A DNA stretch of 54,048 nucleotides from Hortaea werneckii. Taxonomy: Eukaryota > Ascomycota > Dothideomycetes > Mycosphaerellales > Teratosphaeriaceae. Positions within the stretch are counted from its first letter, which is position 1. Every line of letters begins with the position of its first letter. Where the stretch lies: the NCBI GenBank assembly GCA_037044905.1, contig JBAOKB010000114.1:1-54048 (forward strand), given 5' to 3'. The position numbers and the translations under genes were made by a program. Shown piece after piece: positions 42,130 through 52,000 of this stretch. The notes beneath the pieces are model-generated. The model had not been told where the DNA came from, did no database searches, and saw only the letters and a program-made list of their open reading frames with translations.

Positions 42130-44845
42130 CAGCGCGGCCGTGAAATCAAGCTCGTTTACTACAGCGATAAGTTACTATACAGTTACTCGAATCGCCTATA
42201 GCGGCGACGCCGACGGTTAGCCTTAAACAAGCGGACTAACGAAACAGGGTATTACGTTAACCAAAGTAAGATAGAGCTTAGCGTATTATCTAAGCTTAAA
42301 GAAAGAAGTTTAATAGTGTATTAGTAGTAAGAGGTAGAAGCAAGAGTAGCATATTATAGGAGCTAAAAGGCGAGGAATAACTAAGTTCGACGTCTATTAA
42401 ATGCTACTAGGCTAGACCTTAGTAGTAGCGTTGTCTCTATAGGTTGTACTTATAGACATATTCCTAACATTATCTAGGACGTCCTCCTCTAAGCATGTCT
42501 GTTTAATAGAAAACCCTAGATATCGTCTCTTGTACTTAGCTATTAGTAACTATCGTACTTATAGTAACACAACTATTAGGAGATAACTATTAGGCGGTTA
42601 GCATATATAGCGTCTTTATTTACTTGGTATATTTATGTCGATCGAACGTAGATAATAATTGCTTAATAAAAAAGTATAGCTAGTTTACTAGGTTATTTAC
42701 TACTATAGTTAATAGATATATAGCTATAGACAATTTATGTTATAGGCGAGACCTTTTCTCTAGGTCTCTATAAGTCCTATACGACAATCGACCTCTTTCT
42801 AGTATACTACTATAGCGGGACTAATTCTTAACGTAAGCCTTAACTAAACAATATAGGAGCTTAGTACTACATCTTCTCTTACTACTTATCCTATTCTAAA
42901 GACTTAAATTTGTGCCGTATGCTTCCTAAATTACTTTCTATCTAAAGCTAGTTACTATATAATCTCGTTTATTATCTCGAAATAGTAGGTATATACTCCG
43001 TCTTCTATATCTCTTCTAGACTCTAGTTCTTACTATTCGTTTAATTAGGTTATATATCTATCTATTAAGGGATTTGCTTTAGGTATTTAAGTCTTAGATC
43101 TCTTACTCCTTTTGTAGCGAGCTCTTTGTCCTTTTCTACTAGACTATTAGACTATATAGCTATTCCTCCCTAAGTCTACTAGAAAGTTTATTAGTTTAGC
43201 TTACTTAGTTTACTTAGAGGCTTCTAGCTCTTTAATATAGTCTTAGGTTCTAGTATAGTTATAGATAAGATCTATAATTAAGTATAGATTTAAATATTAG
43301 CTACTATAGTCTAGTAGAGTACTATTGCTAGTAGCTACTTATAGTATATATACTAACCTCTATAGGCAAAGCCTAAAGAGACGTTATAGAAAGATATATT
43401 AATTATTATAGCCGCTATCTTTATCTACCTAACGTCTTCCTCTATATACTCTTTAATTAGCTTATATATCTCTTTATCTTCTTTACTTTCGTTGTCGTTG
43501 TTATCGTCGTTATTGTTCTCGCTTAATTGTATCTATTAAGAATCTATAAAGTAAATATAGCCTTTGCCTAATAGGTCTAGTATAGGCGCTAATAGAACGC
43601 TTTGTAAAGATTGCTTATCTACCTAAATAAAGTAATAGTAGCGCGGAATACTAAAGATTTAATAATACTCTACTCGAGGATTTTTGGTTATAATAGTTTC
43701 TATAGCCTACTATCTAAAGCGCGCGCGAAGCTAGTTTTTTAAAGCCCCCTCTAACGAGGCTTTATTGTTTACAAAAGTCTATTCTAAATAGTTAGTAGCT
43801 TTAGGCGTATCTAAGTCTACTATATCCTCTAATGTCCGTCTCTATATAATCTTCTTAAAGCGATCCTATATCTAATTGTCCTAATAGGCGTAGTAGTATA
43901 TTATAAAGCCCTATTTATTATAGCCTAGCTTTATAAGATCCTCTACTATTTTGTACTAAGTAGAAGGTAGTAACGTAGCTAGTTTTAATAAGCCGGCAAC
44001 GTAATATATATCGTAGACATAGGTACGCTATATAGTAGATAGGTAGAAAGAAATTCTAGAAGATCGCTTAAGCTAATTTTAATAGTCTTAATATCTCTTA
44101 AAGGTTATACTTAAGACTAAGCGTTAAGATATTAAAGAAAGAGAGGAGTACTAATATAATTAGGGTATACTATATAGGTAGTACTAATGCCTTATACCCC
44201 TTCGCGCTTACGCTATATTAAAGGAGCTAGCATTAGAGCTAGGATTATCCTATATATCCTATACAAAAATAATATAGTCGTACCTCTAAAAGCCTATACT
44301 ACTATATCTTAAGGATAGGTTTATATATGCGCGTTACTATCTACCTCTATATAAAGCTTTATAAATTATATTTACTTTATAGAATAATATATATACTTTA
44401 AAAAGTATTTTATAATTACTTAAAGGCTTAAAAAAGGAAAATAAAAGGGGAAGGTAGGTAATAGGGTATTTAGCCCTTAAAAGAATTAGAGGCTTTAGGA
44501 GATTATATAAGCAAAAAAGTCCTATAATTACAACCTTTTCTATTTTACTCTATATATCTTTAAAAAGATATCTTTCTAAAATGTAGAACAATTATTAATT
44601 AGTTTCTAGGTATTAAACCCTATTCTTTATAATAAACTTTATTTATAAAGCTTTATATAAACTTAGAAAGAGAGATCTATAATTTTTAGATATAGTTATC
44701 TATACTTTTTTTAGTATAATAGTACTTATTTTAGGAGTAGTATCCTTTATAAAACTAGTATATCTCTAAAAGCCTCTCTACCTCTTAAAATTATATATAT
44801 CTCTTTCTACCTTTAAACCTTTCTAAATATTTTAAAGTTTATAGA
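42130..44845. mobile_element. RIP-mutated repeat, class unknown
   Basis: 2.7 kb with the same CpA/TpG depletion as the hAT copy, starting soon after 42130. One decayed coding region is visible on the minus strand (43330-44100). No terminal repeats that I could pair; the right end abuts an LTR element. Confidence 0.6.
43330..44100 (-). pseudogene. RIP-killed coding region of unknown family
   Basis: A single minus-strand frame runs for roughly 250 codons, broken mostly by TAG/TAA that C-to-T change can explain. Readable stretches include YVAGLLKLATLLPS, DLDTPKATNYLE, DKQSLQSVLLAPILDLLGKG, and an acidic NNNDDNNDNESKEDKE tract followed by KEYIEEDVR. It does not look like a transposase, reverse transcriptase or integrase, so it could be a duplicated host gene or an accessory gene of a large element. 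Confidence 0.35.
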
Positions 44846-45356
44846 TGTTACGACCCTATAAAGTAGTATTATAGGTTTAGAGCTCTTTTAAACAAATGTA
44901 TTAAGACAACTAGGTTATAGGATAACTAATTAAAATAAGGCTATTAGTTCTCTACTTAATAGTTAGATTATAATATAAGTAAAATATATAAACTCCTAGT
45001 AAGAAACATGCCTAGTTATATATATAAGAGATTTGTGTCTTTATATAACGTGCTCTATTACTCTATTTCTATAGATTATAGAGCGTTTTATTACTCTACG
45101 CCTATAGATTATAGAGTACTCTACTTATATAACTAAAGGTACTCTATCTCTTATAATTCTTTAAGGCGTAGCTCTACTTAGCTATATCTTTCCTACTAGC
45201 GTCTACCTTTCTTTAACTAATTATATTTCTTGTTTTACGTGTTTATAATACCTATCTACCTTTCTTTAACTAATTATATTTCTTGTTTTATATATTTATA
45301 ATATCTATCTACCTTTCTTTAACTAATTGTATTTCTTGTTTTATATATTTATAACA
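44846..45356 (+). repeat. 5' LTR with triplicated end
   Basis: Matches the 3' LTR, but its last ~53 bp (CTACCTTTCTTTAACTAATT...) occurs three times in tandem (about 45201-45250, 45251-45303, 45304-45356) where the other LTR has one copy. This makes it about 105 bp longer. Confidence 0.8.
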
Positions 45357-46569
45357 ATTAACTTATAATCTTCTTTAAAGAAGAAGAAGTTAAACAAGAT
45401 ACTAAAAAGACTATTATTATATCCCCTTATCTTAAGGGATAGGCCTAACAATAGATTTAACCTTGCCTATAGAAAGCTTTAGTTTCTAATAGGGACCCTA
45501 AAGGAATCTTTAATAATTAGAATATATTTATTAAGACTATCCGAAATATCTATAGTTTAAGTAACGACTAATAAGTTACTATTTAAGATATCTAATATCT
45601 TATATAGAAAACGTCTACCTTTTAGTATACTACTAAGTTTAGAGAGTACTTAGGTAAGACTAGTTAGGATAACTAGGCCCTATTTATTATATACTATCGA
45701 GGGTTAAAGGACAATATTAAAGATAAACTTATATATAGTAGTATAGTATAGAATATACTAGAAAGGTTAATTGTAGTAGCTATTAAGATTAATAATAGGC
45801 TATACAAATACTAATAAGAGAAATACTATAATAAATAGTATTATAGACAATCTAGCTATAATCTAATTAGTTAGACTAGAGGATCTCGTCGTAATCCTAA
45901 TACTATAGAATTAGATATTATTTAGTATAGGCCTAAAGAGAAAAGTATATAGAGAGCTAAGAGTAAAGGGAAGTCCTAAGAGAATAGTAATAGAAGAAAG
46001 AAATAAGAAGGACTAGAGTACTATAATTACTATAAGATAGGGTATTATATATAAGACTACTATAGACAAAAGGTATAACTATAAAAGTAGCTTAATATAA
46101 TACTAGTAAAGGAATCTATTAATAAATTAAATAATAGATAAGGCGCTTATAATATATTAAAACTTGTTAAGGAACTAAAAATAAGACTAAATTATAAGGC
46201 TATATATTAGATAGATTGTTACGACGATTATTATAAGACCTATAAATTAGATAAGTAAGTAAGTAGTTACTATTTTAAAAAACTATATAAGGCTAGAATA
46301 GAATTTAATATAATAATATAAAAATAGCTACTATAGTAGATAAGAAACTTAGGAAATTCCTAGAGAGGAAGGTTTCTACTACTATTAAATTAGAAGGACG
46401 TAGATCTATAAGAGAATTTACCCCTTAAGTAGAAAGAAGAACTACTAGAGAAAGAAGAATTTCTACTAAATAATAATATTAAATTAGAAATTATAGGACT
46501 AAACCTAGAATAGTTATAGTAGATATTATAATAAGTAGATTAGTTATAATAAGCTATATAGGTACTATA

Positions 46570-46975
46570 TGTTATAACTCTATAAAGTAGTATTATAGGT
46601 TTAGAGCTCTTTATAATAGATATATTAAGACAACTAGGTTATAGGATAACTAATTATAATAAGACTATAAGGTCTCTATCTAATAGTCGGATTATAATAT
46701 AAGTTAAATATATAAACTCTTAGTAAGAAACGTAGGTAGTTATATATATAAGAGATTTGTACCTTTATATAACGTACTCTATTACTCTATTCCTATAGAT
46801 TATAGAGCGTTTTATTATTCTATATCTATAGATTATAGGGTACTCTACTTATATAACTAAAGGTACTCTATCTCTTATAATTCTTTAAGGTATAGCTTCG
46901 CTTAGCTATATCTTTTCTACTAGTGTCCGCCTTTTCTTTAACTAATTATATTTCTTATTTTATATGTTTATAATA
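46570..46975 (+). repeat. 3' LTR
   Basis: 406 bp, colinear with the 5' LTR from TGTTA to TTTATAATA with RIP-type differences. The internal ATAGATTATAGAG motif is repeated in both LTRs. Confidence 0.8.
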
Positions 46976-47519
46976 CTATTCCTCTTTTGTTTTAGCTTAG
47001 TTCTCTAAGCTTTAATTTTATAATCTACTTTAACTATCTTTTATTATTATAGCCTACTATATTAAAAGCAAGTACTACTTATTAATATAACCTTATTAGA
47101 CTTATTAACTAATTTAGAGAAGAGATAGTTTAGAAATATAATACTTATATATAATATAATTAGGTTTGTTAGGTTTATATTAAGTTAGACTAGTATAGGG
47201 AGTATAACTATTATAATTAGTAGTATAATATCTAGGTTACTTAGTTAGAATTTTGTCGACTAATTTCTAAGAAAGAGAAGTTATATAAGAGAATAGATAA
47301 GGCCCTTGCTTCTTAAGAGAGACTTCTCGAGAGTCTTTATATAGCCTATATAAAAGAATAGCGCCTTTGTTAGTAGATAGATCTACTAGATTCTAAGGTA
47401 GCTAAAGTAATAACTATTAAAGAATAGTTAATTTAAGAACTAGAATAAGAGGAGGCCTAAAGAATCTTATTCTTAGATAATCTGTCTCTTCTCTCTAAGC
47501 TATAGCTTAATACTAGTAT
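46976..47519. other. RIP-mutated filler between two elements
   Basis: AT-rich with RIP composition. A + strand frame at about 47275-47460 looks weakly coding (KLYKRIDKALAS, DLLDSKVAKVITIKE) with several stops; I cannot assign it. Confidence 0.4.
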
Positions 47520-48425
47520 ATAAAGTACTCTAGAGGGCATTCCTAACTTATTCTAGGATAACCTTCTTAATAACCCTAATAATAATAGTATAATAGCCTT
47601 AGGTAGTTAAGATTAGTAAGTAGCTCCTATATGTTTTCTTTATTAGAATATCCTTTCTATTTAATAAGGTATTACTAACCTTTCTTATTATAGTCTATAA
47701 TTCTTTTAACTTTATATTTGTCGTCTTCTTATTCCTAATAATAGAATATTGTTTATAGTATAGTATTAGGATATACTAGTTCTAATAAGGATATATAGAA
47801 TACTAGATAGATTTTAGTATTTTATAGAAACTTAAGTTAGTAGCTAACTACGCCTTTCTATTTAGTAATTAAAAATAGTCTAACTTTAATATAATCTAGT
47901 TTCTTCGTTTTTCGCTTTATTTTTAGGTTTTTTATTAGAAGATATATTTTATCCCCTCTCTTAAACTAAGGTACTATTTTTAATTCCTTAAATTGCTATT
48001 TTAAATTTGCTATTACGAATATTAGATTATATCTTAGGCTATTGTATATACCTTCTATAATTCTCTTACTATTAGTATAGCTTTATTAGCTTTTATTAAT
48101 GTCCTTAGTTCTATAAATATGTTAAGTATTTTTCTATAATTTAAAAAGAATAGTAATTCTTTTACTATTTCTAAGGTATTATTATTTAGAGCTAGTTATA
48201 CTATTAGTAATAGCAAAACCTAATTATTCTATATATAGTTAATATAGTACTATAAGTATATTTTAAGTAACTAATTTGTTCTTTTAGTTTAGCTATCTAT
48301 CTCTAGGTAGAATACTATTAATAGCTTGTACTTAATTCTAATTTGTCCTATAAGTAATTTCTAGAAATTCGACGTAAATAGCTTATCTCTATTAGTAATA
48401 AAACTTTCTAGAATTCTATAATATC
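47520..48425 (-). mobile_element. Ty3/gypsy chromovirus pol fragment, RIP-mutated
   Basis: On the minus strand the decayed frame shows the second half of an integrase core near 48420-48060 (ISNRDKLFTSNF, then a stretch matching the conserved glutamine-rich turn and LALNN), the integrase C-terminal domain near 47960-47760 (KVYLLIKNLKTKRKTKKLDY, ISLLEL) and a chromodomain near 47735-47560 (KYKVKRIIDYNKKG, YLIK-KGYSNKEN). Stops and His/Cys-to-Tyr changes are of RIP type. The fragment starts abruptly at about 48425, where normal GC-rich sequence begins, so the rest of pol and both LTRs are missing here. It is opposite in strand to the gag-only element beside it. Confidence 0.8.
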
Positions 48426-49010
48426 TAATAAGCCTACCCTCAATCCTTCAAAGAATCCGGGGCGGATTCCATGATAATGCGTGGGGGGCACGGGCCACCG
48501 AATTCGCCGGAGGGGGCAGATTCCATGAAAAACCGGGGGCAGAAGGAATGAAAAGTACCGGTCGGAATCGTTTCAAACTCGGTGAGTTTCCAATCCGTAG
48601 GCACTTTACTCGTGAGTTTTCAACATCGGAGCGGGAGACCCGCGTGGTGAATTGTTATCGCGGTTCGAAAATCCCGACATTCTGTGTGAAGTTCCGCTCG
48701 CAAAGGCTTAGGGTTAGGGTCGGCGGGCGTAACGGCGGTTCGGCTGGAATTGAGGGACCGCCGGAAGCGCAGGCTGGACGCTCGCGAAGAGGTAGGGTAG
48801 ATAGAAATACACCAACAAAGGTGCAGAAAAGCACCCAGCAAGACCACCGACTCTTGTAGCATGTAGCTAACGTTCAACCCCATCATGTGTGACCGCGCCA
48901 TCGCGACAGGGATCGCGAAAATTCTGTGACAGGGGTCGGTGCAGCTGAGCCCAGGCGAGGCCGCCGACCGAAACATCAGGACAGACACGTTGCTCGACAG
49001 CTAATACACC
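48426..49010 (+). other. Upstream region of the telomere-linked helicase gene
   Basis: Normal GC-rich sequence after a sharp border with the RIP zone. It holds a two-unit telomere-like run TTAGGGTTAGGG at 48708-48719. A 103-codon open frame (48548-48859) of basic composition has no recognisable domain. No clear TATA box. Confidence 0.55.
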
Positions 49011-52000
49011 ATGGACGCTTTTGAGAGTCTGTTCGTACACTTCCAGAATTTTCAAATCATCGTTTGTAGAGATTGCAAGTTTGCAGTGGTTCCAGACCAA
49101 ATCAAGGCGCATCTCAGCCAAAGTCACCAGACGCTAACAGTGAGCACTAGGAAAGGAATAATCGAACAAGTGGAAAAACTCGACCACGTCGCTTATAGGT
49201 CAGAAGACGTCGTGTACCCCGCCGCCGAACAGGAAGCGATCCAGGAGCTCGGCCCGGTCATCGAGCAATGCTCACAGTGCAAAGCGTGCGGGTTGCTGAG
49301 GGAGAGTAAAAAGGGGATCGAGGCGCACTGTAGAAAGGAACACGGCTGGAACAGCGCCAAAAGCAGAGGAGGTCGAGGGAGTTTGAGGAGTCGACCCGCC
49401 GCAAACCAGCCGTTCACGGAAGGTCACTGCTGTCAGAGATTCTTCAAGTATGCGCAGTGGACTAAGCTCTTTAAAGTGCTACCGCCAGCGCCACGGATGC
49501 TAGGAGGCGGTCATGGCTGCGAGCCCGAGGACAGGGCGCAGAAGTTGACAGATGAGGTAGCCGATGGACTCAAGAGGAAGCTGCGGGAGGCGCACCATCA
49601 CAGGAAGGTGAACGTCAGCAATGTCAGGTCTGAAATGGATCCATGGCTGGAACACACCAGCTGGGCTCACCATCTGGCTGGGTTTGAGAAAGAAGAGCTA
49701 CGGGCTAGTCTAAGTGCGGCGCCAAAGCTTGAGGCGGACGAGCGGGGGATAGAGAGCGTGGATGAAGAAGAGGAGGCGATCGAGAGAGCTTGCAGAGCGA
49801 CCGGCAGGGTGATCAAGAAGGCCATGGACGTCAGCAGTCCGCGGACGATCCCAAGGTCCGCTCTTCACTACGTGAACAGGAAGGAAACCGGGGCCGCGAA
49901 CAACGAGACTCCATTCTACAGCAAACACGAGGCCAGTACGAAGAAGAAATACTCCAGGGTCTGGGTATCAATGCTGAGATATCTTTGGAGGAGTCAGACA
50001 TGGGAGAACAAGCCAGACTACACGTTGACGGATGGGCAAGCGAGGAGGCTGGGAGCAATGCAAAGTCTCGCCAGACGAGAGACCGCCGCTCTAGACAAGG
50101 GAGCCAGAAAGGTCTGCGAAGACGAGTTACAATGGTCCATCGTTCTTTTCTGGGCCAGCATGCTCGACCAGGAGCTGCTAGACGACGAGTTCCAAAGCGG
50201 CTTTCTGTCCGCATTGGCAGTTCTCGGCTTGGACACCGAAGACGCAGGATGGGTAAGCGTGTTCAACTTCACGCCGAAGCTGGCGGCCATCGTCACGGTC
50301 TGTAAGGCTCTGGTGGTGTTCATGGCTTACAAGCAGAGGCAAGACGACATCGACCGGCTGATCGGAGCCGGGATAGGTGAGAGTGAGGCGAGAAAAGAAG
50401 CGGTCAGCATTGTAGAAGGGGTGCACGATATGGTGCCCAGGCTGTTGTGTCTTCAGGAATACGGGGGACCAGCGAGCCCGATGGACAGGGTCTTGCACAT
50501 GAAGACTTTTGGAATGAGGATCAGGTTCACGGAGAAAGCCGGGGCACGGGTCACTTGGATGAACAGATGCCAACAGGTCGCCATCGACAAGATCAGCTTC
50601 AGCATGGGAGATCTCAGAGATGCACTACACTCGCTGTGGGAAAGGTGTCTGGGGAGGCTCACGAAGCGGTTGATGTTCTTACAGCAAGAGGAGGAACTGC
50701 CGATCTTGCATCTGGACAGACTGTTCGACAACCCAAGCGATCTCACCGAGGGTTGGAGCTTCTTGGACGATGAGAGAAACGATGAAGTCTTGGGCAGAGT
50801 CAGGAGGCCGGACGGGAAAGACGTGGAGAGCAGGAAGTGGTTGTGGAGCCGGGCCATGAGAGAGGACCGAATAACCAAGTACTTTCTACAAAATATCGAC
50901 ATGAGTGAAGTGAGGGACAGGAGTGAGCTAAAGTGGAACACGACCAAGGTGGAGCAGTACTTCCGGGAGGTGACTCTGTTCAAGGAGGAGCTGATAGTGT
51001 TGTGTCACATGGCAGGGGGAGCTCCAGCCAGAGGGACGGAAGTTGTCAGCATCAGGACCGAGAACGGAGAGAGTGCGCGAGCGCAGAGGGGTGTTTTTGT
51101 TGACAATGGCATGGTCGAGCTGGTGACGGGCTACCACAAAGGCTACAGCAAGAGCGGCGAAGCGAAGATAATCCACAGGTATCTGCCGCAAGAGGTGGGA
51201 AAGCTGTTGGTGTACCATTTGTGGCTAGTGGAACCGTTCGTGCACATGCTCAGGTGGGAAGTCAGGGGCGAGTTCGACTTCAGCAAATATCTGTGGGAGC
51301 CGGAGCCGGAAAAGAAATGGGAAGGCGAGGTCGACGGAGTCAGGGAGGAGGAGGAGAGTGGGAGCGAAGAAGGAGGAAGGGAAAGCGACGGGGAAGAGGG
51401 CAGTTCAGGAAGCGAGAGCGAATCGAGCACAAGCCCGAGCAGTGAAAGCGAGGCGGATGGAGGTGATGACGAAGGAACGGCAGGAGATCGGATGGTCAGT
51501 GGGAGGGAGGCGCGAAGCAGGCCGAGGAATGGAGGAAAAGCGAAAGAGGGCAAGCTGCAGGCACTCAGCATAGACGGCTTCTGGAACACAGAGAGGCTGA
51601 AGAGGGTGATGAAGAGGGAGCTATCAAAATGCCAGGCCGGATTCTTTGTAACGCCGTCGACATGGAGGCAGCTATACCCAGCCATCCAAAGGGTACACTG
51701 CCCAGAGGAAGAAGTGACAAAACAGCTCGATCGGTTGTACGAAGGAGTAACAACAGAAGATAGGCAGATGCAATCCGGACACAGTAAAAGGATGGAAGAG
51801 TTGATCTACGGGATCTTGACGACAGAGAACCCGTTCAGCACGCAGTCCGAGCAGGCATCGTTCAGAAAGGTGAGCGTGTCATGGCACCACTTCATCAGGT
51901 GGCCGTCCACTGCGACAGGTAATGGAAAGCCGACGATCGATCTGGAGAAATACAGGAAGATGGTAGAAGAAGAGAGGTGGGCGAAGTTGAGGAGGGCAGA

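Larger units (their letters stand above)
44846..46975 (+). mobile_element. Gag-only LTR retrotransposon, RIP-mutated
   Basis: Two direct repeats, 44846-45356 and 46570-46975, start TGTTAC/TGTTAT and end TATAACA/TATAATA, fitting TG...CA LTRs changed by RIP. The 1.2-kb interior reads on the + strand as a decayed Gag of Ty3/gypsy type: a capsid-like part (YYRGLKDNIKDKLI, then ERLIVVAIKINNRLYKY) near 45690-45820 and a zinc knuckle at about 46015-46075, where Cys and His codons have become Tyr (TGC/TGT to TAT/TAC and CAT to TAT). No room remains for protease, reverse transcriptase or integrase, so this is a non-autonomous or internally deleted element. I found no clear 5-bp target duplication. Confidence 0.8.

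Noticed and set aside
47275..47519. RIP-damaged + strand frame resembling a transposon accessory ORF
   Set aside because: The right part overlaps the antisense chromodomain end and the motifs are too weak to name a family.
48548..48859. 103-codon basic open frame before the helicase gene
   Set aside because: No recognisable domain; could be part of a leader. Not supported as a separate gene.
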